From contig NZ_CP046242.1 of assembly GCF_023205095.1 (NCBI RefSeq), positions 418,501 to 482,500 of the forward strand: a stretch of 64,000 nt of DNA, in the 5' to 3' direction. The stretch comes from Bizionia sp. M204. Lineage in GTDB: Bacteria > Bacteroidota > Bacteroidia > Flavobacteriales > Flavobacteriaceae. The notes beneath the pieces are model-generated. The model had not been told where the DNA came from. It saw only the letters and a list, made by a program, of their open reading frames with translations, and did not search any database. This document shows, one piece after another, positions 46,833 through 56,542 of the stretch (within the stretch, counting starts at the first letter, position 1; each line of letters begins with the position of its first letter). A program made the translations under genes and the position numbers.

Positions 46833-47909
46833 TTGAAAATATTAGATTGGTACATATTAAAACGTTATCTCTTTACATTTTTTGTTATGTTGTTACTGTT
46901 TATTCCAATAGGAATAACGGTTCACCTAGCCGAAAAGATTGGTAAAATTTTAGAGAATGAAGCACCTTTTGGTGAGGTCATGCTGTATTTTCTAGATTTT
47001 ACTATTTACTTTGCACATCTATTATTCCCGTTATTTTTATTTTTGTCTGTTATTTGGTTTACCTCCAAATTAGCAAATAACACAGAAATTATCGCCTTTT
47101 TAAGCTCTGGTGTTTCTTTTACTCGTTTTTTAAGACCCTATTTAATTGGCGCAACTATCGTTTCAATTTTGGCTTTAATTTTAGGTTTATATTTAGCGCC
47201 AGAAGCGAGTAAGGGTTTTAATGATTTTAATTACAAGTACTTAAAAACGAATAAAAGTCCTATAGATAATCAAAATGTTTATAGGCAGATTAATGACAAC
47301 GATTATATTTATGTAAGTAGTTTTGATACGAAACAAAAATTAGGACAAAATTTCACTTTAGAACATATTGAAAATGATCGAGTGATTTACAAAATTACGG
47401 CAAATACAATTCGTTATGAAGAAGAAGACTCTACCTACAGGCTAACTAATTACGTAAAAAGAACCATAGGTGATGGTGATGATATTCTGGAAGAAAGCCG
47501 TCGGAAAAATGTTCATTTTGATTTTGATTTAGAAGATTTAACACCTGTTGAATATATTGCGGAAACCCTTCAATATGGCGAATTAAATAGGTTTATTGAA
47601 AAAGAAGAGGCACGTGGTTCATCTTATATTAGCCGTTACAAATTAGTGAAGTATAGAATTTGGAGTTTACCCGTTTCCGTATTTATTTTAACCATTATTG
47701 CCCTTTCTGTTTCATCTATTAAAAGGCGAGGAGGCATGGGCGTAAACCTGGCGTTTGGTATTGGTATTGCCATGGTATTTGTATTCTTTGATAAGATATT
47801 TGGTGTGTTGGCATCGCAATCAGATTTTCCGCCACTTATTGCTGTGTGGTTTCCAAATATATTATTCGGTATATTAGCTTCTTACCTCTTGTATAATGCT
47901 AAACGATAA
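46833..47909 (+). CDS. LptF/LptG family permease
   Basis: A 358-residue inner-membrane component of the LPS export ABC transporter. Start MKILDWYILKRYLFTFFVMLLLF is typical; the codon is TTG at 46833, and no ATG lies near, so TTG is the start. Six transmembrane segments (about 12-34, 60-82, 98-120, and three after 280) flank a periplasmic beta-jellyroll domain (about 140-260) which accepts LPS for LptC/LptA. It is 17 bases after tgt and overlaps the EamA gene by 14 bases. Works with an LptB ATPase not in this window. Confidence 0.88.
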   Translation: MKILDWYILKRYLFTFFVMLLLFIPIGITVHLAEKIGKILENEAPFGEVMLYFLDFTIYFAHLLFPLFLFLSVIWFTSKLANNTEIIAFLSSGVSFTRFLRPYLIGATIVSILALILGLYLAPEASKGFNDFNYKYLKTNKSPIDNQNVYRQINDNDYIYVSSFDTKQKLGQNFTLEHIENDRVIYKITANTIRYEEEDSTYRLTNYVKRTIGDGDDILEESRRKNVHFDFDLEDLTPVEYIAETLQYGELNRFIEKEEARGSSYISRYKLVKYRIWSLPVSVFILTIIALSVSSIKRRGGMGVNLAFGIGIAMVFVFFDKIFGVLASQSDFPPLIAVWFPNILFGILASYLLYNAKR

Positions 47910-48801
47910 ATTAAAAAACTACGCACATTTACATCTGTTGGTTTTTATTGCTGGATTTACAGCTATACTAGGACAGTTAATTTCTATTGAGGCAGTTTCT
48001 CTTGTTTGGTATCGCATGCTTATTGCCCTAATTTTTATGGGTGTTTATGTCTATTTTTCCAAAGCAAAAATTAGAATATCACGTCAATCTATGCTCATGC
48101 TAGGTTTTGCGGGTATTGTTATAGCCTTACATTGGATTACGTTTTTTGCAGCAATAAAAGTGTCTAACATATCTATTACTTTAGCCATGTTTTCTACTGG
48201 AGCCTTCTTTGCTTCCTTTATAGAACCCTTAATTTATAAACGAAAATTGATAGGATATGAAATCCTATTTGGGATTCTCGTTATAATTGGGGTTTTTGTA
48301 ATCACACAAAGTGAACTTCATTATTGGTTAGGTATTGTTTTAGGTATTGTTTCAGCTTTCTTATCATCACTTTTTGCTGTTTTAAACGGTAAGTTTTTAG
48401 AGAAACATTCGGCAACGGTCATTTCATTTTATGAGTTTATTAGTGGCGTCATTTTTATAAGCCTGTATTTGTTTTTTGCCGGAAATGGTTTTTCTTCAGA
48501 ATTTTTCGCCCTCCATCTATCGGATATAATCTACCTTTTAATTTTGGCTTCCGTATGTACCGCCTATGCATTTATAGCTTCGGTATATGTAATGCGCTAC
48601 ATAAGTCCATTTACGGTTGTGTTAACCTATAATTTGGAGCCCATTTACGGCATCATTTTGGCCATACTTATTTTTCCGGAAAAAGAAAAGATGAGCACTA
48701 ATTTTTACATTGGAGCTTCCATTATAATTAGTGTTGTGGTACTTAACGGCATATTAAAAAATAGAAGAAATCGTCGGAATAAAGTAACCATGTTGTCATA
48801 A
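47896..48801 (+). CDS. EamA/DMT-family transporter
   Basis: A 301-residue polytopic protein with ten predicted transmembrane segments in two EamA repeats (about 10-135 and 145-290), shown by HLHLLVFIAGFTAILGQ, GIVIALHWITFFAAIKVSNIS and the second-half DIIYLLILASVCTAYAF. The basic C-terminus RNRRNK is cytoplasmic. DMT transporters move small metabolites or drugs; substrate is not predictable. Start overlaps lptF/G by 14 bases, so translation is coupled, but function need not be linked. Confidence 0.9.
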   Translation: MLNDKLKNYAHLHLLVFIAGFTAILGQLISIEAVSLVWYRMLIALIFMGVYVYFSKAKIRISRQSMLMLGFAGIVIALHWITFFAAIKVSNISITLAMFSTGAFFASFIEPLIYKRKLIGYEILFGILVIIGVFVITQSELHYWLGIVLGIVSAFLSSLFAVLNGKFLEKHSATVISFYEFISGVIFISLYLFFAGNGFSSEFFALHLSDIIYLLILASVCTAYAFIASVYVMRYISPFTVVLTYNLEPIYGIILAILIFPEKEKMSTNFYIGASIIISVVVLNGILKNRRNRRNKVTMLS

Positions 48802-48947
48802 AATTAATAATGCTTTTACCATGTAATTGGTAATTAGTACTTTTGTAAAAAGCGTTATGCATGCCTAATATTTCGTCTTTTTACTTCGGTTTAAAATGAA
48901 AAAAATATGTAGGTTTGTAGGCTAACTAATTTAAATTAAAAATTCCT

Positions 48948-49901
48948 ATGGAATATTTAGAATTTGAACTTCCCATTAAAGAACTTGAAGAGCAGTTACA
49001 GAAATGCGAGATAATAGGTACGGAGAGTGAAGTAGATGTAACCGAGACTTGTAAGCAGATTGAAAAGAAGCTGATTGCTACTAAAAAAGATATATACAAA
49101 AATTTAACGCCTTGGCAGCGTGTACAAATGTCACGTCATCCAAACCGTCCATATACATTGGATTATGTAAAAGCACTTTGTGGTGAATCGTTTTTAGAGC
49201 TTCATGGCGATCGAAACGTTAAGGATGATAAAGCCATGATTGGTGGTTTGGGTAAAATTGGTGATCAAAGTTTCATGATTATTGGCCAACAAAAAGGGTA
49301 TAATACCAAAACACGCCAATACCGAAACTTTGGAATGGCCAATCCTGAAGGTTACAGAAAAGCATTGCGTTTAATGAAATCTGCTGAAAAATTCGGTATT
49401 CCTGTCATTACCTTAATTGACACACCAGGTGCTTATCCGGGATTGGAAGCGGAAGAACGCGGCCAAGGAGAGGCAATTGCTAGAAATATATTAGAAATGA
49501 CACGCTTAAAAGTACCAATTATTACCGTTATAATTGGTGAAGGTGCCTCGGGTGGTGCGTTAGGAATTGGTGTAGGAGATAAAGTCATGATGTTGGAGAA
49601 CACCTGGTATTCCGTAATTTCACCTGAATCTTGTTCGTCTATCCTATGGCGCAGCTGGGAATATAAGGAATTAGCTGCCGATGCCTTAAAATTGACGGCT
49701 ACAGATATGAAACGAATGAAATTAGTAGATCAGATTATTAAGGAACCACTTGGTGGTGCTCATAGTGATCGTGAAACAACTTTTTTATCGGTTCGTGATG
49801 CTATTTTAAAATCTTTTGAGGAGCTTAAAAACTTATCACCAAAAGAATTAGTGAAAAATAGAATGGATAAATATATGAATATGGGTGTTTTTAAAGGCTA
49901 A
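48948..49901 (+). CDS. accA: Acetyl-CoA carboxylase carboxyltransferase alpha subunit
   Basis: Transfers carboxyl from carboxybiotin to acetyl-CoA in the first step of fatty-acid synthesis, as the alpha part of the alpha2beta2 carboxyltransferase. The 317-residue crotonase-fold protein has [14 protein letters not shown] (about 61-74), [43 protein letters not shown] (about 164-189) and [15 protein letters not shown] (about 206-220) with the oxyanion glycines. Length matches AccA. Has its own terminator; accD is not in the window. Confidence 0.96.
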   Translation: MEYLEFELPIKELEEQLQKCEIIGTESEVDVTETCKQIEKKLIATKKDIYKNLTPWQRVQMSRHPNRPYTLDYVKALCGESFLELHGDRNVKDDKAMIGGLGKIGDQSFMIIGQQKGYNTKTRQYRNFGMANPEGYRKALRLMKSAEKFGIPVITLIDTPGAYPGLEAEERGQGEAIARNILEMTRLKVPIITVIIGEGASGGALGIGVGDKVMMLENTWYSVISPESCSSILWRSWEYKELAADALKLTATDMKRMKLVDQIIKEPLGGAHSDRETTFLSVRDAILKSFEELKNLSPKELVKNRMDKYMNMGVFKG

Positions 49902-49926
49902 TCCTTTTCATACTATACAACTTTAA

Positions 49927-49956
49927 AATCTGAAATTTTTTATTTCAGATTTTTTT
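49927..49956 (+). terminator. Intrinsic terminator after accA
   Basis: AATCTGAAA pairs with TTTCAGATT around a short loop, followed by T residues, 25 bases after the stop. Confidence 0.85.
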
Positions 49957-49960
49957 ATGC

Positions 49961-50016
49961 TTATTAACAATATAATCGACTTATTAACAGTTAAATTGTT
50001 AACTTATGGTTAACAA
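49961..50016 (+). promoter_or_regulatory. DnaA-box-like repeats and palindrome upstream of dnaB
   Basis: TTATTAACA occurs at 49961-49969 and 49981-49989, start to start 20 bases, each one base off the DnaA box TTATNCACA (A for C). Just downstream is a perfect 8-bp palindrome, TTGTTAAC (49996-50003) and GTTAACAA (50009-50016) with a 5-base spacer, 54 bases before the dnaB ATG. Confidence 0.5.
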
Positions 50017-50069
50017 CGAAACTCTAAAACTGCTATCATTATAGCAACCTTTTAATTACTTTCGCTCCT

Positions 50070-51605
50070 ATGAAACAACCGAATCAAATAAAGGGATATC
50101 CCGTAGACAAAAGCACTTTAATCAGTCTTGAAAAAGGTAAAATACCACCGCAAGCTATTGATTTAGAGGAAGTTGTTCTTGGAGCTATGATGATTGACAA
50201 AAAAGGTGTTGATGAGGTTATTGATATTTTAAGTCCTGATGCATTCTATAAAGAAGCACATCAACATATTTTTGAAGCCATTTTTCAGTTATTTGAAAAT
50301 AGTGAGCCCATTGACTTATTAACCGTTTCAAGTCAGTTAAAGAAAAATTTAAAACTGGATGTTGCTGGTGGCGATTTTTACCTGATTTCACTTACACAAA
50401 AAGTGTCATCTTCTGCACATATTGAGTTCCATGCCCGTATTATTTTACAGAAATTTATTCAACGAAGTTTAATAAAAATTTCGAGTGAAATTATAGAAGA
50501 CTCATACGACGAAACGCAAGATGTTTTCGATTTATTGGATAAAGCGGAAGCTAAATTATACGAAGTCACACAAGGAAATATTAAAAAATCCAGTGAAACC
50601 GCTCAAAGTTTGGTAATTCAAGCCAAGAAAAAAATTGAAGAAATTTCTAATAAAGACGGCTTAAGTGGTATTCCAACAGGTTTTACCAAATTGGATAAGT
50701 TAACTTCGGGATGGCAAGAAAGTGATTTAATTATCGTGGCAGCCCGTCCTGGTATGGGTAAAACCGCTTTAACCTTATCTATGGCCAGAAATATTGCTGT
50801 AGATCAAAATATTCCTGTGGCTTTCTTTTCTTTAGAGATGGCTTCAGTACAATTAATTATGCGTTTAATTTCGAGTGAAACAGGTTTGTCTTCAGAGAAA
50901 TTACGTACAGGTAAACTAGAAAAGCACGAGTGGGAACAATTAAACGTAAAAGTTAAGGGTCTGGAAAAAGCACCTTTGTTTATTGATGATACACCATCCC
51001 TTTCTATTTTCGATTTACGAGCAAAAGCCAGACGTTTAGCATCTCAACATGGTATTAAATTAATCATGGTGGATTATTTACAATTAATGACGGCCGGAGG
51101 AAGTCAGAAAGGCGGAAACCGTGAACAAGAAATTTCTACAATTTCTCGAAACTTAAAAGCTTTGGCTAAAGAATTAAGTGTACCAGTAATTGCTTTATCA
51201 CAATTATCGCGTGCTGTTGAAACGCGTGGTGGAAGTAAACGCCCGTTACTATCAGATTTACGTGAATCTGGTGCTATTGAGCAAGACGCGGATATTGTGA
51301 GTTTTATTTACCGTCCAGAATATTATAAAATTGATGAATGGGATGATGATGAACGTTCGCCAACAGAAGGTCAGGCCGAATTTATTATTGCCAAACACAG
51401 AAACGGTGGATTGGATAACATCCGGCTGAAATTTATTGGTAATCTTGGTAAGTTTGATAATTTAGATGATTTTGATACACCATTTGATCATGAATTTCAT
51501 TCCAAAATGAACGAGGCCGCAAATGATAACACATTTAAAGCAGACCATTTTCCATCGCCTAATGATGCCTTTGGTGCTCCAGATGATAATGATGTTCCTT
51601 TTTAA
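50070..51605 (+). CDS. dnaB: Replicative DNA helicase DnaB
   Basis: Hexameric 5'-3' helicase of the replisome. The 511-residue protein has the N-terminal primase-binding domain (about 23-125, DLEEVVLGAMMIDKKG) and RecA-like ATPase: Walker A AARPGMGKTAL (about 227-237), DYLQLM (Walker B), LSQLSRAVETRGGSKRPLLSDLRESGAIEQDAD (H3/H4 motifs) and IAKHRNGG. No intein is inserted. The acidic disordered tail (NDAFGAPDDNDVPF) is common in this phylum. The upstream region carries a palindrome and DnaA-box-like repeats. Confidence 0.97.
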   Translation: MKQPNQIKGYPVDKSTLISLEKGKIPPQAIDLEEVVLGAMMIDKKGVDEVIDILSPDAFYKEAHQHIFEAIFQLFENSEPIDLLTVSSQLKKNLKLDVAGGDFYLISLTQKVSSSAHIEFHARIILQKFIQRSLIKISSEIIEDSYDETQDVFDLLDKAEAKLYEVTQGNIKKSSETAQSLVIQAKKKIEEISNKDGLSGIPTGFTKLDKLTSGWQESDLIIVAARPGMGKTALTLSMARNIAVDQNIPVAFFSLEMASVQLIMRLISSETGLSSEKLRTGKLEKHEWEQLNVKVKGLEKAPLFIDDTPSLSIFDLRAKARRLASQHGIKLIMVDYLQLMTAGGSQKGGNREQEISTISRNLKALAKELSVPVIALSQLSRAVETRGGSKRPLLSDLRESGAIEQDADIVSFIYRPEYYKIDEWDDDERSPTEGQAEFIIAKHRNGGLDNIRLKFIGNLGKFDNLDDFDTPFDHEFHSKMNEAANDNTFKADHFPSPNDAFGAPDDNDVPF

Positions 51606-51703
51606 ACTCGACGGATTGGCGCAACTCATTTTAAACATTTTCTTTCTAATTTTAAAAACTTAAAATTGTCCTAACTTTTAGCAGGCATACCATGTTTTTG
51701 ACT

Positions 51704-51711
51704 TAATTTTG
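51704..51711 (+). promoter_or_regulatory. -7 promoter box for the AI-2E family gene
   Basis: TAATTTTG fits TAnnTTTG, 26 bases before the ATG at 51738; a -33 TTG is not clear. Confidence 0.45.
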
Positions 51712-51737
51712 CAATTCCATTTAATTGTGGCTTTTAT

Positions 51738-52757
51738 ATGAACCAGTTGCGTACTACAAATATATTATTATCCATCATCGTAATTCCGTTGGTGTTTTTT
51801 TTACTGAAAATACTTTCGTTTATATTTATTCCGTTGATTTTCTCCATGTTTATTGCCTTACTATTTTTACCGCTCATGCGTTGGTTAGGTAGAAAGAAAA
51901 TTCCAAGAGCAATAAGCATAATAATAGTGGTTCTCTTAATAGCTATTGGTTTAAAAATTGGTCTGGAACTCGTTAAAGTTTCAGGTCGTGAAATCTTAAA
52001 TTCGGAAACGGAATTTTTTGTAAAGGCTGAAGAAAAATTTGATACCCTTTTACTTATGGGGAATGAAACCTTTGGAATTGAGGTTGATAGTAAAGAAAGC
52101 TTCTTTAAAAAATTCATTCACGAGGAAACAATTGGGGTTACTATTGATTTTGTTCGGAAAACTTTAACGATGATATTAATGACCATATTTTTTGTTGTCT
52201 TATGGCTAGCCGAGTCTATTAATATTCAAAAAGTACTGAATAACACGTTACTTAAACTGAAACACACCTCTGTAAAAACCTTTATTAAAATTGAAAATGA
52301 TTTAATAACGTTTGTCAAAGTTAAATTTGCCGTTAGTTTAGCCACTGGAATTGGAACCGGTTTGGCCTGTCTGTTTTTTGATGTTAGCTTTCCCATATTC
52401 TGGGGATTATTTGCGTTTTTAATAAATTTTGTACAAATGGTAGGTTCCATTATTACCGTGGTTTTATTATCAGCATTTGCCTTTATTGAGTTAGATCCTA
52501 CGAGCATTTTATTCTTCTTTGTGGTTTCAATCACAGGTGTTCAGGTTCTTTTTGGTTCTATACTTGAACCGATTTTTATGGGGAAATCGTTTTCATTAAA
52601 CGTTATAACTGTTTTAGTTATGCTTATGCTTTGGGGCTATATCTGGGGAGTTCCAGGTTTAATTATGGCTATTCCAATCACTGTTTTCTTAAAAATCATG
52701 TTGGAACAGTTTGAAAGTACTAAAGTAATTGCTAATTTATTATCCGGTAAAAACTAG
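51738..52757 (+). CDS. AI-2E/PerM family membrane protein
   Basis: A 339-residue polytopic protein with about eight transmembrane segments, e.g. ILLSIIVIPLVFFLLKILSFIFIPLIFSMFIALLFLPL (two adjacent), and the family loop LFFDVSFPIFWGLFAFLINFVQMVGSI plus GLIMAIPITVFLKIMLEQF near the end. The family includes putative autoinducer exporters and sodium/proton exchangers; substrate unknown. Monocistronic with its own -7 box. Confidence 0.88.
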   Translation: MNQLRTTNILLSIIVIPLVFFLLKILSFIFIPLIFSMFIALLFLPLMRWLGRKKIPRAISIIIVVLLIAIGLKIGLELVKVSGREILNSETEFFVKAEEKFDTLLLMGNETFGIEVDSKESFFKKFIHEETIGVTIDFVRKTLTMILMTIFFVVLWLAESINIQKVLNNTLLKLKHTSVKTFIKIENDLITFVKVKFAVSLATGIGTGLACLFFDVSFPIFWGLFAFLINFVQMVGSIITVVLLSAFAFIELDPTSILFFFVVSITGVQVLFGSILEPIFMGKSFSLNVITVLVMLMLWGYIWGVPGLIMAIPITVFLKIMLEQFESTKVIANLLSGKN

Positions 52758-52824
52758 ACCATTATTGAGGTTAAAATTATTTTAAATTAATTTGAAAGGT
52801 CTATATTTTCAGTATCTTTCAACT

Positions 52825-54081
52825 ATGAAAAAGTTAACCGTTCTCTTGCTGTTTTTGTTCACCTTAAATAGTTTTGCATCCTATATTTTAATTCCTATGG
52901 ATGCCGAAGGCCAGAAAAATCATCTGAAGGCTTACGGTATTACCTATTGGACTTTGGATAATCAACTAAAAGTAAATTGGTTGTTGAATTACAGAGGTGG
53001 ATCCTTTTTGCTTCCAGATACGGAACGCATTCGTCGGGAATGTCAAATTCGTGGTGTATCCTTTGAAGTTCTTTCGGATTCTAAAGCAGAAGCTATTCTT
53101 ACAGAAATTAGTAGTCCGAGTAAAAATATGGAATCCGTTGTGCTTGAAAAAGCACCCAAAATTGCTGTGTATTCACCAAAAGGGAATTTACCTTGGGATG
53201 ATGCCGTAACTATGGTTTTAACCTATGCTGAAATTCCTTATGAAACCATTTATGATGAGGAAGTATTGAATGATGCCTTGTTATTATATGACTGGTTGCA
53301 TTTACATCATGAAGATTTTACGGGGCAATACGGAAAGTTTTACGCCAACTACAAAGCGGTTTCTTGGTATATTGAAGAAAAGAAAGCTGCCGAAGCTCTG
53401 GCAAAACGGCTAGGCTATACTAAGGTTTCCAATCAGAAATTAGCGGTTGCCAACAAGATTAGAGATTATGTTATTGGCGGTGGGTTAATGTTTGCCATGT
53501 GTAGTGCTACGGATAGTTTTGATATTGCATTATCTGCCGATGGTGTTGATATTTGCGAACCCATGTTTGATGGCGACCCTAGTGATGCTAACTATCAAAG
53601 TAAAATTGATTATGCTAGAACCTTCGCATTTAAAGACTATATTTTAGAAAGGGATCCTAACGTCTATGAGTTCTCCTCTATTGATATGACAACAAAACGT
53701 AGAATACCAAAGATGACGGATTATTTTACGTTAATGGATTTTTCGGCAAAATGGGATCCAATTCCAACTATGTTAAATCAAAATCATACAGCTTTAGTTA
53801 AAGGCTTTATGGGACAAACTACCTCGTATAGTCGAGATCAAATAAAGGCAAATGTGTTAGTTTTAGGTGAAAACAAAACCAATGGAGAAGCCAAATACAT
53901 ACATGGAGTTAAAGGGAAAGGTTTTTTTACCTTTTATGGTGGTCATGATCCCGAGGATTATACCCATAAAGTTGGTGATCCGAAAACGGAATTGGACTTA
54001 TATCCAACATCACCTGGATACCGATTAATTCTTAATAACGTGCTATTTCCAGCCGCTAGGAAAAAGAAACAAAAGACCTAG
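52825..54081 (+). CDS. Exported protein with glutamine-amidotransferase-like features, function unknown
   Basis: A 418-residue protein from ATG 52825; the frame opens earlier only through TTG at 52792. Residues 1-19 are a signal peptide. Visible segments are YVIGGGLMFAMCSATDSFDIALSADG (about 215-240), with Cys226 in a nucleophile-elbow-like position, and FFTFYGGHDPEDYTHKVGDP near the end, with a histidine in the position used by GATase1-like folds. I recall that automated annotation sometimes labels relatives asparagine synthetase B, but neither an N-terminal catalytic Cys nor a PP-loop is seen. It sits 1 base before the histidine kinase gene and so may feed that pathway. Function unknown. 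Confidence 0.75.
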   Translation: MKKLTVLLLFLFTLNSFASYILIPMDAEGQKNHLKAYGITYWTLDNQLKVNWLLNYRGGSFLLPDTERIRRECQIRGVSFEVLSDSKAEAILTEISSPSKNMESVVLEKAPKIAVYSPKGNLPWDDAVTMVLTYAEIPYETIYDEEVLNDALLLYDWLHLHHEDFTGQYGKFYANYKAVSWYIEEKKAAEALAKRLGYTKVSNQKLAVANKIRDYVIGGGLMFAMCSATDSFDIALSADGVDICEPMFDGDPSDANYQSKIDYARTFAFKDYILERDPNVYEFSSIDMTTKRRIPKMTDYFTLMDFSAKWDPIPTMLNQNHTALVKGFMGQTTSYSRDQIKANVLVLGENKTNGEAKYIHGVKGKGFFTFYGGHDPEDYTHKVGDPKTELDLYPTSPGYRLILNNVLFPAARKKKQKT

Positions 54082-54082
54082 A

Positions 54083-55783
54083 ATGAAGCATACTATCGCT
54101 TTTCTTTTTTTACTTTTTTCGCTATTATCATTTTCTCAAAATGATTCCATTATAAGTTATGGTCAAAACCTGATTTATGAAAACAAGTTGGATGATGCTA
54201 TTTCGTTTTATAATTCTCATTTAACCGAACCTCAAAGTCCAGAACAAAAAATAAAATTACTAATAGGATTAGCCGATACCTATAAATTGAAATTGGATTT
54301 TAAAAAAACCAATGCGTATTTAATGGAGGCCTATGAGGAGATTGAACGAATAGAAGATCTCCAATTAAAATTCCTGTATCATGTTAAAATGATGGAGTTT
54401 TATAGAAAAAGAGGACTTTATTCAGAGGCATTAGATCATCAGCTCAAAGCCGAAATTTTAAAAAGAAACAACCCAATTGCCGATTATTATTTATCCAGTT
54501 ATTATGGTCGAAAAGCAGCACTTTTCTCTCAGCATTTTGGATACTTAGATTCCGTTGTGATTTACGCTAATAAATCTTTAAAATTGGCAGAAAAGGTAAA
54601 TCACAAGGGTAATATATTTTATTCAAAATTAGAATTAGCTAGTGTTTATGAGCGGCGCGGAGATGTAAAAGGAGCCATTACCCATTTTAAAGATTTATTA
54701 GAATATGCCAAGAATAATAATTTGGTACAACATCAAGCTGATGTTTATATTAATTATACCAATGCTTTAATTAAAGATAATCAATTAGAAAAAGCCTTAC
54801 AAATAGGGTTGGAGGCTATAGATTTTACAAAAGCCAACGACTTATTATTTAATGAAATAATTGTAACGATAAACGTTTACGAAACCTATAAAAAGCTAGG
54901 TAATAATGTAAAAGCATACGATTATTTGCTCTATCGTATGGTGCTTACAGATGCATATAACAGAAAAGAGCATGATAAATTTTTATTTGAACTTGAGGAA
55001 AAGTATAAACTTACAGAAAAGGAAAATCAAATTAAAATTAGTAACCTTGAAATTAAAAACAAAAATAAAGAATTAGCTTCGAATAAAATTAATCTTTATA
55101 TCATATTGGGGTTGTTTTTAATAGCAATTGTTGTAACATTAATGATCACCTATTTTCTACAAAAAACAAAAAAGAGCAACAGAAAGTTACAATTACTGTC
55201 ACAAGAAAATGAGTTTTTATTAAGCGAAGCCAATCACCGAATTAATAACAACTTACAACTTGTTGTTATTCTTATTTCAGATCAGTTAAAAAAATCATCA
55301 CCAGACAATGCGTTCCAGCTTAAAAGTATATTAACAAAAGTAGATGCTATTTCAACCTTGCATAAGCATTTGTATAAAAATAGGGATAAAAGTAAAGTAG
55401 ATGTTGCAAACTATTTGAATGATGTAAAAGTTAGCTTCTTCGAGGTCTTTAAGGAGAACGATATTCAAACCGATTTTAAAATCGATTCTGTTGATATTTC
55501 TTCAGATCATGCCATGTATTTTGGCTTACTGCTTTCAGAGTTGTGTATCAATTCCATTAAACATGCCTTTGATAAGGAAGACAGTAAAACGGTAAATTTC
55601 AGATTGACTCACAAAGAAAACAGGATGTATTTTAATTATTCCGATACAGGTTCACGCGAAAAAAATAAAGAGGTCAAGCCAAAACTAATTGATAAAATTT
55701 GCCGTCAGTTAAAAATAGAGTATCAAATAGAAACCGATAATGGGTTCTCTTTTTCATTTGAAAAACACATTACTAATGACTAG
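54083..55783 (+). CDS. TPR-containing histidine kinase (HisKA_2 type)
   Basis: A 566-residue sensor. Residues 1-19 are a signal peptide; 20-300 form five to six tetratricopeptide repeats in the periplasm; a coiled coil (about 305-335) leads to one transmembrane segment (NLYIILGLFLIAIVVTLMITYFL, about 337-359); the cytoplasmic kinase has the phospho-acceptor His385 in SEANHRINNNLQLVV and the ATPase N box LLLSELCINSIKHAF (about 488-502). The G boxes are short (YSDTGSREKN), as in HisKA_2 enzymes. Its stop overlaps the response regulator start by 8 bases, so they form one pair. Ligand unknown. Confidence 0.9.
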   Translation: MKHTIAFLFLLFSLLSFSQNDSIISYGQNLIYENKLDDAISFYNSHLTEPQSPEQKIKLLIGLADTYKLKLDFKKTNAYLMEAYEEIERIEDLQLKFLYHVKMMEFYRKRGLYSEALDHQLKAEILKRNNPIADYYLSSYYGRKAALFSQHFGYLDSVVIYANKSLKLAEKVNHKGNIFYSKLELASVYERRGDVKGAITHFKDLLEYAKNNNLVQHQADVYINYTNALIKDNQLEKALQIGLEAIDFTKANDLLFNEIIVTINVYETYKKLGNNVKAYDYLLYRMVLTDAYNRKEHDKFLFELEEKYKLTEKENQIKISNLEIKNKNKELASNKINLYIILGLFLIAIVVTLMITYFLQKTKKSNRKLQLLSQENEFLLSEANHRINNNLQLVVILISDQLKKSSPDNAFQLKSILTKVDAISTLHKHLYKNRDKSKVDVANYLNDVKVSFFEVFKENDIQTDFKIDSVDISSDHAMYFGLLLSELCINSIKHAFDKEDSKTVNFRLTHKENRMYFNYSDTGSREKNKEVKPKLIDKICRQLKIEYQIETDNGFSFSFEKHITND

Positions 55784-56444
55784 TTACCAAAACACTAAAG
55801 TCCTTATTGTAGAGGATGATGTGATTATAGCGGAATATATTGCTGATTTGTTACAGGATGAACAATTTTCTAATTTAAAAATAGTTCACGATAAGAACTC
55901 CGCTTTACATGAAATGGCTTCCTTTCTACCAGATATTATTTTAATGGATATCAACTTAAGTGGTTTTAATGACGGGATTGAATTATCAAAATCTAAAAAC
56001 ACGAACGCAACGGTTATTTTTATCACAGGACAGTCTGATTTTGCATTAATGAATGAAGCCTTAAAAACGAATCCGGATGCTTATTTAACAAAACCCATTA
56101 AAAAAGTAGATGTTTTGGCATCCATTAGTTTAGCTATTCAGAAAAAACAAAAGCAAAGTTTTCAGTTTAAAGATGGATATGACATTGTGAATTTAGAATA
56201 TGATGCTATTAAATACATTATGGCTGACGGTAATTATAGTAATATTTATACAACTTCTAAAAAATATACAATTAGGCAGTCCTTAAGTACTATTTTTAAA
56301 CAATTACCATCAGATATATTTAAACAAACCCATCGGTCATATGTTGTAAATAAAAGTAAAGTGCTTCGTATAACAGCCTCTTCCGTATTTGTTAATGATG
56401 TAGAAATTCCATTATCCCGAACCTATATAAAAGGCTTTAAGTAG
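55776..56444 (+). CDS. LytTR response regulator
   Basis: A 222-residue regulator from ATG 55776 (overlapping the kinase stop); the ORF also opens upstream. Residues 7-125 are a CheY receiver with acidic pocket IVEDDV (11-16), phospho-acceptor Asp58 in LMDIN and the ITGQ/LTKPIKK switch residues. Residues 128-222 are a LytTR DNA-binding domain (YIMADGNYSNIYT, RQSLSTIFKQLP, THRSYVVNKSKVLRITASSVFVND, SRTYIKGFK). LytTR proteins bind paired direct repeats upstream of targets; the T9SS gene directly downstream is the obvious candidate. Confidence 0.93.
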   Translation: MTSYQNTKVLIVEDDVIIAEYIADLLQDEQFSNLKIVHDKNSALHEMASFLPDIILMDINLSGFNDGIELSKSKNTNATVIFITGQSDFALMNEALKTNPDAYLTKPIKKVDVLASISLAIQKKQKQSFQFKDGYDIVNLEYDAIKYIMADGNYSNIYTTSKKYTIRQSLSTIFKQLPSDIFKQTHRSYVVNKSKVLRITASSVFVNDVEIPLSRTYIKGFK

Positions 56445-56450
56445 TATTTT

Positions 56451-56513
56451 ACATACAAACAACTGTATTTCATCCCTGTTTATTTGCAGTTCGTGGATAA
56501 AAATTTAGTTTTG
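56451..56513 (+). promoter_or_regulatory. Promoter and candidate activator site of the surface-protein gene
   Basis: A -33 TTTG (56483-56486), 19-base spacer and -7 TAGTTTTG (56506-56513) precede the ATG at 56543. Upstream at 56451-56472 is ACATACAAA, three other bases, CTGTATTTCA, whose close match recurs at 59418. Its position just above -33 fits an activator site, perhaps for the adjacent LytTR regulator. Confidence 0.6.
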
Positions 56514-56542
56514 GTCGACAATTAATTCAAACTAAATTTTTT

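Noticed and set aside
49961..50016. Chromosomal origin (oriC) near dnaB
   Set aside because: Only two imperfect DnaA-like boxes and no AT-rich unwinding element, dnaA or gyrase genes nearby.
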